From: Diplocarpon mali
Lineage: Eukaryota > Ascomycota > Leotiomycetes > Helotiales > Drepanopezizaceae
Reading direction: 5' to 3'
Assembly (NCBI GenBank): GCA_024741835.1
Contig: JAENRP010000145.1
Span: forward strand, 19,878-62,462
DNA length: 42,585 nucleotides
In this document: piece by piece, positions 11,393 to 21,865 of the stretch
How the letters are laid out: each line of letters opens with the position of its first letter
Position numbering within the stretch: position 1 is the first letter of the stretch
Position numbers and translations under genes: made by a program
Notes under the pieces: model-generated
Told to the model about the DNA's origin: nothing
Seen by the model: the letters and a program-made list of their open reading frames with translations, nothing else
Database searches by the model: none

Positions 11393-12033
11393 TAGATCAC
11401 AAAGTCGATACCCACATATCATTACACGCCATTGGAGCCGGCATACGCCAGGCCCCTTAGACAGCTGCTTTCTGGGTCATCAAGCCACGGTGTCTGGCGT
11501 TTTAAGGTAAAGGTTAGGGATAAGGATTAGAGTCCCGAGCTTGCGAGGGAATTAGGGTTAAAATAAGGTTAAGGTTAGAAAGATTAGGGCGTCCAGGCAC
11601 CGATAGTAAGGAAAAATGACTAACTCTATACTGTGGTACGGCGGTGAAGTATTGTAGCCTGTCAGATGCAGGGATAAATTTGGAGCAAGTCTAACTTAAG
11701 AAGGCAATAAAACATCAAAAACTTGTCTTTATCGGAATTTATAGATTATTTAATATTGAGGGTACATAGCGTTTACTAATTTGCCTTCAAATGTAAGGAG
11801 AGTAAAAGATCATATCTGGATTTTAATAACACATTTTTAATGCCTTGAATCTAAAAGCAGGTGCAAGGTATAGTAGAATTATAGTATTAGAGCATCCTTG
11901 TGATAATGCCTCATTAAGGCAAGCGTCCTGCGCCCCATATCCCCGTTGCAACCCACAGGTTACAATACTCTACTGCTGTATTGTATACATTAGTACTGTA
12001 CTGTGATATGAAGTAAGAGGGTTTACGGAGATA
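11393..12033. other. gene-free spacer with telomere-like motifs
   Basis: No gene. The segment 11,502-11,590 contains several TTAGGG and close variants in one orientation (GGTTAGGG, AATTAGGG, AAGGTTAG, GATTAGGG). The rest is AT-rich and unremarkable. Confidence 0.55.
11502..11590 (+). repeat. degenerate interstitial telomere-like patch
   Basis: Within about 90 bp the plus strand carries three perfect TTAGGG hexamers plus near matches (GGATTAG, AAGGTTAAGGTTAG). TTAGGG is the telomere repeat of filamentous ascomycetes. The units are not in register, so this is either a decayed telomeric insertion or chance in an AT-rich tract. Confidence 0.45.
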
Positions 12034-12323
12034 CTTCGTTTCATAGGTAAATAATGTATAATTCTAGTCTGTGCGTAGACCTATGAAAGCTAGGTACTTG
12101 GCAATGCTGCTTTATATGATTCCCTTAGTATTTTGTATACCCTCCTTCTGCTTCAATCACTGATATTGAATCTCTTGATTTCTAAATATTAAAAGCAGCG
12201 AATTAATATTCATTTATCATTGGATATACCCCTTGTATAGGTACCTTATAAACCCGAACCCTCTAGAATCACCGCAAAGTGCGCACAGACGAGAAACTAA
12301 CATTATTTTCATCTTGTACGAAG
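12034..12323 (-). mobile_element. MITE D: 290-bp miniature Tc1 derivative
   Basis: Flanked by TA (12,032-12,033 and 12,324-12,325). It starts CTTCGTTT and ends GTACGAAG. It matches MITE A in reverse complement through its length, including CATTTATCATTGGATATACC and CAGACGAGAAACTAACAT. The 2-bp length difference from MITE A fits small indels. Confidence 0.85.
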
Positions 12324-14299
12324 TACAGCGGTCAAGTTTTGATCTCTGTATTTCAAGTAGTAACCCTTTTTCACTGCAAACAAACCGTAAAGATAAGAAA
12401 AATGGAAAAATGTGTTGCTGCTAAGCAGGGAAAATTTGTGGAATTTTCCGGTCATTTTTTTCCTCATTCGTTTTTATGCTGATATGTATGAATTACATGG
12501 TGTTGAGGCACGGTGTTCAGGGACCCCCGTTTGATAGGTATCAATACATACCTTAACCGCTGTACCTCTCAGACCCATAGACGAGCTATGCTTCTAACTT
12601 CCGTTAGACGACAAGGCTGTGTAAAACATCCCCTTGTTTATCTCATCACCTGACATTGGAAAACTTGATCTTGCGTCTGGGTTCCGTGCTGGGCAGCCCC
12701 CAAGTTACTACCTATGTTTATTTGGGGGGCATAGCGCATGCTTGATTGGAGCACGGAGCTACAAGGGGATGCTTTCACACCGCCAACACCAAGCGGCAGA
12801 ATATAATCGGTAGTGCTTGGTGAGGCCGGAATTCTGCCGACCTCCCTGATTTACAATGTGCTTAGGGGTATGTCGACTCAGAAATGTCCTGAGCAAGCCG
12901 AGTCTCCAAGCCTTGTTATTATGAACATATCGAGTTGCGCAAATCATGTTAGTATTCTTTCCTCGCCCGTGGACACTGCTTCAGAAGAGTACTTTGTAAG
13001 ATTACTGCCTTTGAGATTTGAACTTCAAAATGATGTCATGAAGCTGGCTAAATTAAATAGCCAAGATCCGATACTCTTCCCTGAGTGGCTATTCTCCCTA
13101 ATAGTGGAGGATTCATGAGTCCATACGTATAGTAGGTTTTGAACCATAGTGGTTTGCGAGGAGAACAAAAGGTTTATTTTATGGACAACTTGAGAGGCAT
13201 CTCAAATCTAGATCGATGCCATTTCAAGATTCCAGAGCTTTATATCACAATTTCATTCAATCTTCGGCTTAAGATCCTTAGCATCAAATCAGAGTCTGGT
13301 TTGGCTGCATTCACAATGCGCTGGATACACTCGCAGAGCTTGGAATGGTACTCATACAGCATACTACCACTTTTTTTTATTTCGCTGACAAGATTGGCAA
13401 AAACCTACGATTGATCCTTCCAGCACAGAGAATAGCTACTCGATTTTCCTCAATTATTCAGTGATATCTAAGAGAACACTTTGAAGTTCGAATCTCAAAA
13501 GTCAATTGATTGGAATCCTTTTCCTTTCAAATCGTCTTGCTAACTTGCTTGCCCCTCTCCCCCACGAGAAAATGAGAGAGAGAGGGAGGTTAAAATGTTC
13601 TGCAAGACAAGGATTTCCTGATGACTTTGAAGTTTCAATGACCCAGCTTACTCTACTCGCTTATGGGGAGCTAATCAGTGAGGTTTAAACGATAGTGTCT
13701 ACTAAGTAAATAAAAATAGCAAGTCACTCTCTCAGTTACGTTGTTACCGAAGGCCGAGCTACTGTAGAGATCCACCCCAGCAGTGCCCCCTCAAGTTCCA
13801 GTAATATTCGTTGTAGATCAGTGCAATTAAATAACCCATACAGGTAGTGCTTCCGAAAAGGAATGGAGTACAATACTGTGTACGTAGTTGGTGAGGTACC
13901 TCATGCCCCCCGGCCCCTTAGAAAACCAAGCATGAGGATAACCCCGCTTACGCTACAGTCAGGGCACCGCAGATAAAGGAGGGCAGAGCAGATAGACAAC
14001 CCTTCAGAAAGCGCGCAAAGGCCCCCTCAAACCGAATATGTGTTTGACGTGCATATATTTTGCTCTATGCCTATGAATGTCTACTGTTCTTTTTTTCTTT
14101 TTGCAACTACATATTACTGGCGGCATTACTTGATATCCTCCTTATTTTCAGACGCTGTATGTCAAGAGTCTACTATGGTACATGCCTAAAAGATCAGAGA
14201 CCTGGCGTCAAAGCGCAGTGCGAGAAGATTCGGTTTGAAAGGGATTATGCTAGGGGATACTACTAACGATTTTAATATGTGAATATGCCGCTTTGACTA
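12324..14299. other. gene-free stretch between transposon copies
   Basis: About 2 kb with mixed composition. Frames of 91-101 codons exist at 12,813-13,118 and 13,139-13,414 (+). Neither has an initiator context, introns or a family signature that I can defend. They could be remnants of a RIP-damaged gene. A GC-richer pocket lies at about 13,870-14,040. Confidence 0.45.
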
Positions 14300-14426
14300 C
14301 CTAAACTATATAGTAATCGCAGCTAGAGGAGGCTATGTAAAATACCTGAGTAAATAATAAAAGCAGAATTGCTAAGTATACAGCGCGCACATGCGTCAAC
14401 CTTTGATCTTTATTCCTTATACGAAG
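14300..14426 (+). mobile_element. 3' fragment of a Tc1 element
   Basis: This segment matches only the transposase C-terminus and right terminus of the complete element: a block resembling ATAGTAATCGCAGC, GGAGGCTATGTAAAATAC, then AAGCAGAATTGCTAAG. It ends with TATACGAAG next to a TA. No left terminus was found, so it is a truncated relic. Confidence 0.6.
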
Positions 14427-14778
14427 TATATGCTTGTTTACTTAGGTAGTGGCTAATGAGTTCATCAGCTTCAGTTCTACTTACTACGGTAGTTGCAAGA
14501 CAGACATACCCCATATGATGGTGAACCTAGCCTTGCAAACGCACCTGAAACCCTGTTACAGCAGTCCGAAAGAGATATTTTTAGATGAGCTTTTACTTTG
14601 TATATTGCCCCGTAGGGAATACTAATATAGACACTCACTTCTTTCAATAGGCTGTAAATGTGGATGTATGATTCCTAGGAGTAATTAAGCTTTTGGCCTG
14701 CCAAAGTCTATATAATTGATCTGCCCACTTTTGTAGCCTACTGATAAAAGTGAATATAGATATATTAGTTCTATACTA

Positions 14779-16059
14779 CTTCGTACTATAGGTAAATAAT
14801 GTACAATTCTAGGCCATACACACTAGATACTTGGCAATGCTGCTTTTACAATTTCCTTAATATTTTGTATGGCCTCCTCCTGCTGCGATCATAGCTTTAT
14901 ATCTCTTTAGCATTTCCCTAATTAATTCTCTAATCTTTTCAATTGTTATCGATTCCCACGCTTCTTTTATAGCTTTATATAGTCTCTTATAGGATCGATG
15001 AACCTTTGGATATTTACCTTTAATATAATCTTTCATTTCATCCTATACTGTCTCAATTGGGTTTAAATCAGGAGAATTCGCAGGCTAAAAGATAGGGGTA
15101 ATCCCGATTGCTTTAAATACCGATTAAGTATATTTAGAAGTATGCCCTTTTGCATTATCTTATTGGAATTCAAGCTCGGGATATTGCTATAGAATCTCTT
15201 AAACCTTTAGGATAATAATTCTAGAGTACAAACCTTCATTTATTATTTCCCAATCCTTTTCCTAGAATAACCCTTAATGCCGACCGTATTTCCCTAATAT
15301 TATTCCCTAAAACATCTATCTGATCTTCCTTTGATATCGATCTTCGACACAATTAGGGTGATATTCTTCTTAAGACCCGATTTCTCGTATGATCCATTCC
15401 TTCGTATGTTTCCTAGGATTAACCTACGTTTTATCACTCTATAAGACTGAAAACCATTGCTCTTTAGTCTAATCCTTGTGCTCAATAGCCTATTGAAGTC
15501 GAGAGATCTGATTCGTATACGTAAGGACTGGTTTTCGATAAGCAATTCGTCGAACGAAGCCTTCCTTCTTAAAAGCTATACAAATAGCATAGAAGCCGAC
15601 GTTCCAATGAAGAATCGAAGGAATATCAGCCTAAGGAGTACGTCGATTTGCTCTCAAGGCTATAACCTATTGAATAAGGTGTTTTCGTTATAGAGTATTT
15701 AAGTAAGCTTTACAGCCTCGAAGATAATGTTGAGGAGTCAATCGAGTCTATAGAGCGTACTGAACTTGACGTCGAGTAAGGTTTAATTGAAGGGCGATCT
15801 AATCGTAAGTCCAACTAGCATCAAAATAAAGAGTCTGATAGCGTACTCGTTCGTTATAAGAGGACTGTTTTATAGGTGTCTTTAAAGTCGGTATACTAAA
15901 TAAAGAATCCATATTGAAAGCGTTGATTTTCAATGCAAAAAGCGGCGAATCGTTATAGATAAATCATTAGCTATACCCCCTGTATATAAGCCCTATTAAT
16001 GGAAACCGGTAGAACTACGCACAGACAGCAATTGTACATTATTTCGGGCATGTACTAAG
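14779..16059 (-). mobile_element. complete but RIP-inactivated Tc1 (DD34E) transposon, 1281 bp
   Basis: TA dinucleotides flank the element (14,777-14,778; 16,060-16,061). Termini are CTTCGTAC on the plus-strand left and GTACTAAG on the right, with a shared inverted AAATAATGTACAATT block just inside. The whole interior is a single decayed transposase frame on the minus strand (14,857-15,912). It is the only full-length copy here and the likely relative of all miniature elements in the window. Confidence 0.88.
14857..15912 (-). pseudogene. Tc1-family transposase pseudogene, full length, stops only
   Basis: From the ATG at 15,912 to the TAA at 14,857 is 1056 nt, or 351 residues. That is normal for Tc1 transposases, with no net frameshift. 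The N-terminus begins MDSLFSIPTLKTP and continues into a helix-turn-helix-like region (LNLTRRQVQYAL). The catalytic triad is visible: first Asp in SDKT, second Asp in DNAKGHTSKYT, and Glu in NSPDLNPIE with 34 residues between the last two (DD34E). The frame is interrupted by many TAA/TAG codons at positions where Gln or Trp is expected, for example just before DNAKGH and on both sides of PANSPDLNP. That matches C-to-T mutation in CpA context, the hallmark of RIP. It cannot encode an active enzyme. Confidence 0.9.
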
Positions 16060-16067
16060 TATACACC

Positions 16068-16551
16068 ATAAGCGGCAAACGCAATATTCGGTTTAGGTAT
16101 AAGGAAAGCTCCTTGCGATTAAGATTCAGCCTATTGTGCTTATGCTTCCCGAATTTTTAGACATAAGTCTAATCTATACCTTAGTTGATAGTTATTCCCT
16201 TTAAGACTTAGGCGAGAGTATTTCTTAAAAGGTGCCTTAACAAATAGATTCGCCTTAGGTTCTTATTCTAATATAAGCTCTTCTAGTGAATAGCGGCTAT
16301 TTATTTGATCATATCAAGCGTCTTATTAGTCGGCGGCGGCTTTTAGTTATAACCCTTTTTATTAACTTTATAGAAAATTATTAAAAGATATCCCTTTCCT
16401 TTTCTATATCCTCCTCCTTATATACTATAGCTTTCCTTTTTCCCCTCTATATCCTTTATTAAGCCTTTGCTTTAGTCGTAAGTATAAATTTGAACAACCC
16501 TAGAGTACGTAAGTGGAGGTCGAAAGAAAGGGGTATTTGTAGAAGAGGTAG
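16068..16551 (+). repeat. repeat family R, copy R1
   Basis: This copy lies in the same orientation as 18,800-19,305. Conserved blocks include ATTCAGCCTATT, a CTATACCTTAGT core, GTTATTCCCTTTA, TAGCGG(C/T)ATTT, ATATCAAGCGTCTT and, at the right end, GTAGAAGAGGTAGT. The left end abuts the Tc1 element directly. The family is not identified; no protein is readable. Confidence 0.7.
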
Positions 16552-16779
16552 TATAAGAAAAAAAAATTCATTCTGATATTTCTAAAGTTTCTAGCTTTAT
16601 TCGATAGGGTTTATTCATTACGTAGTCGAAAAGAACTAATCTTGGCTTTGCAGACTCTTTTAAAGCAATCTGCAGGTCCGTAGGAGACACCGCGTACGCG
16701 TGTTGAGTCATCGTCTCCCAACCCCAGCTTTCGACTGTTTTGGAATACTAAAACCAGAGAGTGTCTGCAATAGTACATA

Positions 16780-16979
16780 TTATAGTTATGAATTATAGTT
16801 ATGAATTATAGTTATGAATTATAGTTATGAATTATAGTTATGAATTATAGTTATGAATTATAGTTATGAATTATAGTTATGAATTATAGTTATGAATTAT
16901 AGTTATGAATTATAGTTATGAATTATAGTTATGAATTATAGTTATGAATTATAGTTATGAATTATAGTTGTGAATTATA
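16780..16979 (+). repeat. 13-bp minisatellite, 15 units
   Basis: The unit TTATAGTTATGAA is repeated 15 times in perfect register from 16,780 to 16,974, followed by a partial unit. Only the last complete unit differs (A to G, giving GTTGTGAA). Such uniformity inside a heavily mutated island points to a recent expansion. There is no spacer variation, so it is not CRISPR-like. Confidence 0.95.
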
Positions 16980-17049
16980 ATAATATGAATAGATATATTC
17001 ATTCAGTGAATTTTTGTTTTAGCTACCGTACTAAGCGGTACCACCAATG

Positions 17050-17371
17050 ATACAATAATGCTAATTCGCCGCTTTTTACACTGAAAATCAATGTTCTGGT
17101 TATAGAACCTATACTCAATATACCTACGCTAAAGACTCTAGAATATACTTCTTAGGACAAACGATTATGCTATTATACGCTTTATTTTAACGCTGGTTTT
17201 ACTCAGGACAAGATTGCTTTTCACTCTGATCTTACTCTAGACAAGGCTTAATACGCATGATTAAGGCTAAGGGAGCGTACATAAAATACTGAGGTAAATA
17301 ATAAAAGCGGCATTGCCAAGTATCTAGAGTGTACGGCCTAGAATCATGGAATAATTACCTATAGTACGAAG
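17050..17371 (+). mobile_element. internally deleted Tc1 fragment lacking its left terminus
   Basis: The segment AATTCGCCGCTTTTTACACT and following bases match the 5' untranslated part of the complete element. The end of the segment (ATAAAATACTGAGG, AAAAGCGGCATTGCCAAG, then AGTACGAAG next to TA) matches its 3' end. The left inverted terminus is missing. The neighbour on that side is the 13-bp minisatellite. Confidence 0.65.
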
Positions 17372-18799
17372 TATCTTGGACATAGAAAGCTACCGATATT
17401 TCCACCCAATAATAACAGCTTTCTTTGCTCTAGCAATGATTATTTAGATTCGAGTTGAAATAAATCCGTTTTACCGCTTGTCGAGCTCTCAAGAAAGTTT
17501 TTTAGGAAGAAGTAGAGCTTGCAAGTTTTTAAGCCAGTCATAGTCTTCCCTGTCAATTCCAAGATTACCCAAACAATTACGGCTGGTCTTCAAGAGTATA
17601 AGAATGGAAGGGGAGCGAGTTGTATTGTTCCAAAGGGTAGGTATGTAGGTAGAAGAAAAGTTGAAGAGAGGAGGCAGCTCTAGTGGTCTAAATAGAGGAA
17701 AGTGCCCATCCACTTGCGCGCACCTGATGCGGCCGCTTTTTTCACCGCTGAGCTCACCGCTCCTTCTTTCGGCAAGGGAAGGCGCACTCCCTTCCTCCTT
17801 GCCTCCCATCTTCCCGTCATCACTGATTGCACGTGTCTAAACGTGACTGTAGAACGTGACCGTAACACCAACTTTTCAAGCATCAGACTCGTCCTGCAGC
17901 TTTCTGCATTTCAGGAAAAACCCTTGTTAAGACGTTGGTATATTTTATGCTGGCAATTAGGAGAATTGACAATTGAGATTCGCTAGCCCTTCTTGTCTAA
18001 GTTATTCAAGGGTTTTCCTGCTCAGTTTCCCTGCGCTGTATTGAAATTCCAGCGAGAGTTTTGCGAAAGCTTGAAAACCAATCTTCAATTCTTGAAAACC
18101 ATAGTGAGTATATCTGTGGCGCTGTTTTATCATCCGCAGAAGTACTAAAGGTACTTGACTTTTGTCTTTTCCGCAGACGGTAGATCAAAGTACAAATGCT
18201 AAACGCCGTACTTCTTTTTTTCTTCTTTTTCTCCGCAGGCAGTGGATCAAAAAGCCTTGTAGAACCGACGAGAAAGGATTAGTTCTAGCTATTCAAAACA
18301 ATATCCGGAGGCTTCAGACCTTAAGAAATAGTAAAAGTGGGAGGAAGGGGGCGAGGGGCTTCGATGACAGTAGATTATGCATCGGGTTATGATTTAGCCA
18401 TGCTAATCGGCTTTATATTTGGAAATGCTGTGGAGTATTATATATGGGTTCTTTTGTCCCCCGCCTGCGCCTGCGGAGAAAAAGGAAGTAAAACTATAAT
18501 ACTGCCTTGGCTACGAAGTGTGATCCACAAGCAGCGATTTTATAAGTACTTACATACATTATAATCCCTAATACTGGTACTTCATTTGCAGAATTCCGTT
18601 GTTTCTGTATTTGGTCTGCAATACAAAAGGAGTATGTAAGCACTCATACACTGCTTTGAAGACCTCGAGAAGTTCTGTAAAAGTCCTATATAGACGTCTA
18701 CGTAGAACTGAAAACGCTAGGAAAACAGAGCTCAGCTGTCAACCTTTTTTAATTTTTTTATATTTTCTCCATTAATATGCTATATTAGCTCTAAACTAT
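17372..18799. other. gene-free stretch, mixed composition
   Basis: No supported gene. Higher-GC sequence at about 17,690-17,900 contains short overlapping open frames on both strands. An AT-rich tract begins near 18,720. The stretch separates two same-orientation copies of repeat R. Confidence 0.45.
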
Positions 18800-19305
18800 G
18801 CAGCGTAAGCGGGAAGCGCTATAGTCGGATTTATATGCAAGGAGAAAACTAGCCCAAAAACTCTTTATATTTTTACTATTCAGCCTATTATACCTGTGAT
18901 TCCCGATTACTTAAATAAGAGTCCAACCTATACCTTAGTCGGTAGTTATTCCCTTTAGGTCTCAGGCAAGTACGTTCTCGAAAAGTGCCTTAATAAATAG
19001 AGTCGCCTTAGATTCTCTATTCTAAGATAAGCCCTTTACGCTAATAGCGGTATTTGTTTGTTTATATCAAGCGTCTTGCTAGTCGGCAGTGGCTCTCGAT
19101 CGTGACCCTTCTTATCGACTATATATGAAATTATTGAAATATATCCTTTTCCTTCTCTTCCTCCTCCTCTTTATATACTATGACCCCCCTCTTCCCCCTT
19201 TACATTCTTTAATAAGCCTTTCCTCTAGCCGTGGGTCCATATTTGAATAATCCCAGAGTACGCGAGTGGGGGTCGAAAGTAGAGGGTATTCGTAGAAGAG
19301 GTAGT
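18800..19305 (+). repeat. repeat family R, copy R2 (left arm of a long inverted repeat)
   Basis: This copy is similar to R1 throughout and is the reverse complement of R3 (19,541-20,062), together forming a long imperfect inverted repeat with a spacer of about 235 bp. On the minus strand a short frame begins MDPRLEERLIKECKG and then breaks at stops. Whether that is a transposase remnant is unknown. Foldback element or two independent insertions are both possible. Confidence 0.65.
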
Positions 19306-19540
19306 CAACCTTTAAAGAATATAAGTATAAAGTAGCTCTTCAAATCTGTCTGCATACAGAGTCGATTGAAGCGAAAATCAAAAATTAGATCAGGAGAAGA
19401 CGATTCAACACCTATTAGCGGTGTCTCATACTTCCAGCTTTTGAAAGAGTCTATAGAGCTAAGATTAAGTCCCTTTAATAACGAAATCATATTCGTAAGA
19501 GCTTTAAATTAGATAAAAGCACTCTTGATCGTACAATGAG

Positions 19541-20062
19541 AATTTCTTCTATATATCTTTACAAGAACCTCTGATTCCGGCCTCTACTTACAAACTCTAG
19601 GATCGTTTATAACATATACTTGTAACTAAAGGAACAAGGCGGGTTGTAGTTTATAAGAAATCAAGCACAGAAAAAGGACACAATATAAGGCTAAAACAAG
19701 TTAATAAAAATTATAAGGGTTAGATAGCCGCCGACGACTAAACAGCCGCCTATTAAGTAACTAAGTAAATATTCGCAATCGTATGGAGTTCATTGCAGCC
19801 TAAGATAAGAGAGTTAAATTAGATCTAAGGCAATTGCTTAGCTCTGCTATTTACCTAAGGCACTCCCTCAAGAAAACCTTTAAGCTTAAGACTTCAAGAG
19901 CGTTTTTCTTGACCAAGGTATAAAAGGAGATTCTTATCTAAGATTTCGGGCAAAGGTCAAGGATTATAATGTGAATTGCAAGGAGTTTTTCATACTAGCT
20001 TTCTCCTTGTATCTAATCCGACTATAGCATTTTTCGTTTTTATTATCTAGTTTGAAACCAGT
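19541..20062 (-). repeat. repeat family R, copy R3 (right arm of a long inverted repeat)
   Basis: Pairs with R2 in reverse complement along about 500 bp. Matched blocks include TTTCTCCTTG, AATCCGACTATAGC, AAGGTATA, CTAAGGCA and CTCTAGGATCGTTTATAAC-like sequence. Divergence is high but collinear, as expected for RIP acting independently on both arms. Confidence 0.6.
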
Positions 20063-20475
20063 GAACATATTAAAAGCGAAAAAATTAGATACAGAGTAAT
20101 AGTAGCTCGTATTTAAACTTTTACTCGAAATTTTAAACGGAATCTTGGGATTTCCAGCCCAATGTTGAGTTTACAAGAAGGCAGTCGCATAAACCCTGTT
20201 ATGCTTGGCTGTGTGTTCACTAGATTTCCGCGAGATGCTCAATACGCTGTATCAAGAATCATTTTAAGGGCGTGATTAAAAACATTTATTATTAATTTTT
20301 TCCAGCGAAATCTGACTTTCACGTACAACGCAGCGCCCGACATCGAGGGTAATACAGTTGGTTGTATAAACATGTGGTCTGAACGGGTGAAGTGGACGGG
20401 TAACGTGGATGATACAAACCAAAATGAAACCGAGCTCAAAATTCACTTGATAGAAATTGATGCGGAGTTACGTTT

Positions 20476-20510
20476 NNNNNNNNNNNNNNNNNNNNNNNNN
20501 NNNNNNNNNN
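20476..20510. other. assembly gap (35 N)
   Basis: Thirty-five consecutive N bases mark a scaffold join of unknown true size. Sequence character changes across it: RIP-like AT-rich on the left, balanced composition on the right. Confidence 0.99.
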
Positions 20511-21865
20511 AAGTACAAATATTTTAGAGCGCCTCACTCAGATTTGATTTCAGCTCATCGTGGGTGAAAGTACAGTAGCTCGACTACTCGTACCTCATGA
20601 CTCGATCCACGAGCCGGTACCTCTCGTACTGGAACTAGCTTGTATAGCTCGTCTGGATTAACAACCAACCATTCCTAGTATGTATTGTACTTCCGAAGTG
20701 CATAGCAGCTCTGGGATAGACCTGGTGTGTTCCCAGCATGATTCCGCGCTCGAGATCTTCATGATGCAGTATTGAACCTAATGCGTCCCACGAAGTATAT
20801 TCTCCAGGCTTAGATCATCCTGCGATATGAGCTAGGACTAGAGCATCTCAGCAGTCGGTCCATATTCAAAACTTGGCCATTTCCCTTTTCGGGTTCACGT
20901 TGTCTAGTTGTATGTTTAGAGTGAAAGGCCTCGAAGACTATCCACCTGCTAATCACTACTTACTGGATACTAGTCCCATCCCAAATCAAGCATCTCATAT
21001 CTCCCCCCACCGGCGGGTGGGCTGAGGAGTCTTAGTTTATCGTCCCCATCCATTCGACGTGCCTTACTACTCGATTCCAGTGTCAACTTTCGCTAAACGT
21101 GAGGCTCGATCGATCGTACGATCTGGCGACGGTTGTAATTTTTGGGAGATCGCCTCCGGTTAGTTGTGTGGGCTGAGCCCGAGGCAGTGAAAGCGCTAAC
21201 TCTATCTCCCTCGCCTGGATTCCCGGGGACTAGCTCCTGTGGCTTCCCTTAGTTATCGATTATTCAACAAGAGCCAAGCGAAATGTCATCGTACATTACG
21301 AGCCACGCTGATGTGGAATATTCGTTGTAGGATCTGAGAGTACACAGTATTTGGTTTACGGGCATTGCTTTCTCGCACTGTTGGTCTTTTTCTAGTACGA
21401 CTTTTTATTTTCATTGGAAGAATCATTTGCCTCCCAGGCTTCTCTTCCTGCTACTTGATATTTTGCTTATTCATATGGATAAAGAATTGTAAAACTCGAA
21501 AAGTGTTTTTCGTCTCTACACATAGCAAGGGGTACGGTAACGTCGTGATAGGGGCAATTAGGCCCTTTGTTTATCCCTTGCAACACGTAAGCGAGCTTTT
21601 GTTTTCTCAGTTACTTATAAGCTTGGCTCATTGAAATGCAGAACCCTTATCTAGCTACTCTCGTACCACCTAGGGTGTTCAAGATTAATTTTCTTGAAGT
21701 TCGTTCAACTGATATCTTTGCTCAAGCCTTTGACAACGGCGGCAGACATAGTGGCTCTCGCTGTGCGACATTGTCTCTATCAGCGTCTTCAAGCAAAGTC
21801 TCCTATAGACATAATGGCGTTGTATGACGGCAAAGGAAAGTCTTCAAATTGACATAAAATGCTTT
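20511..21865. other. balanced-GC segment of unknown identity after the gap
   Basis: About 850 bp (20,511-21,360) have near-even composition, unlike the island to the left, but lack any long open frame on either strand. A short perfect inverted repeat, CCCACCGG-CGGGTGGG, lies near 21,006-21,024. The text slightly recalls a structural RNA gene, but I could not match it to 5S, 5.8S, 18S or 28S rRNA. The remainder to 21,865 probably includes the 3' flank of the DUF3431 gene. Confidence 0.4.

Noticed and set aside
16780..16979. Regular array resembling a CRISPR
   Set aside because: The 13-bp units are contiguous with no unique spacers, and the genome is fungal.
18800..19305. N-terminus of a pogo-type transposase on the minus strand (MDPRLEERLIKE)
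   Set aside because: The frame breaks within a few dozen codons, and I could not find catalytic motifs, so the repeat is left unclassified.
16068..19305. LTR retrotransposon bounded by direct copies R1 and R2
   Set aside because: The 2.2 kb between them contains a minisatellite and a Tc1 fragment but no reverse transcriptase or integrase trace, and a third copy lies inverted.
20511..21360. Ribosomal RNA gene fragment
   Set aside because: A few words such as CCTCTCGTACT recall the large-subunit rRNA complement, but the surrounding sequence does not follow it.
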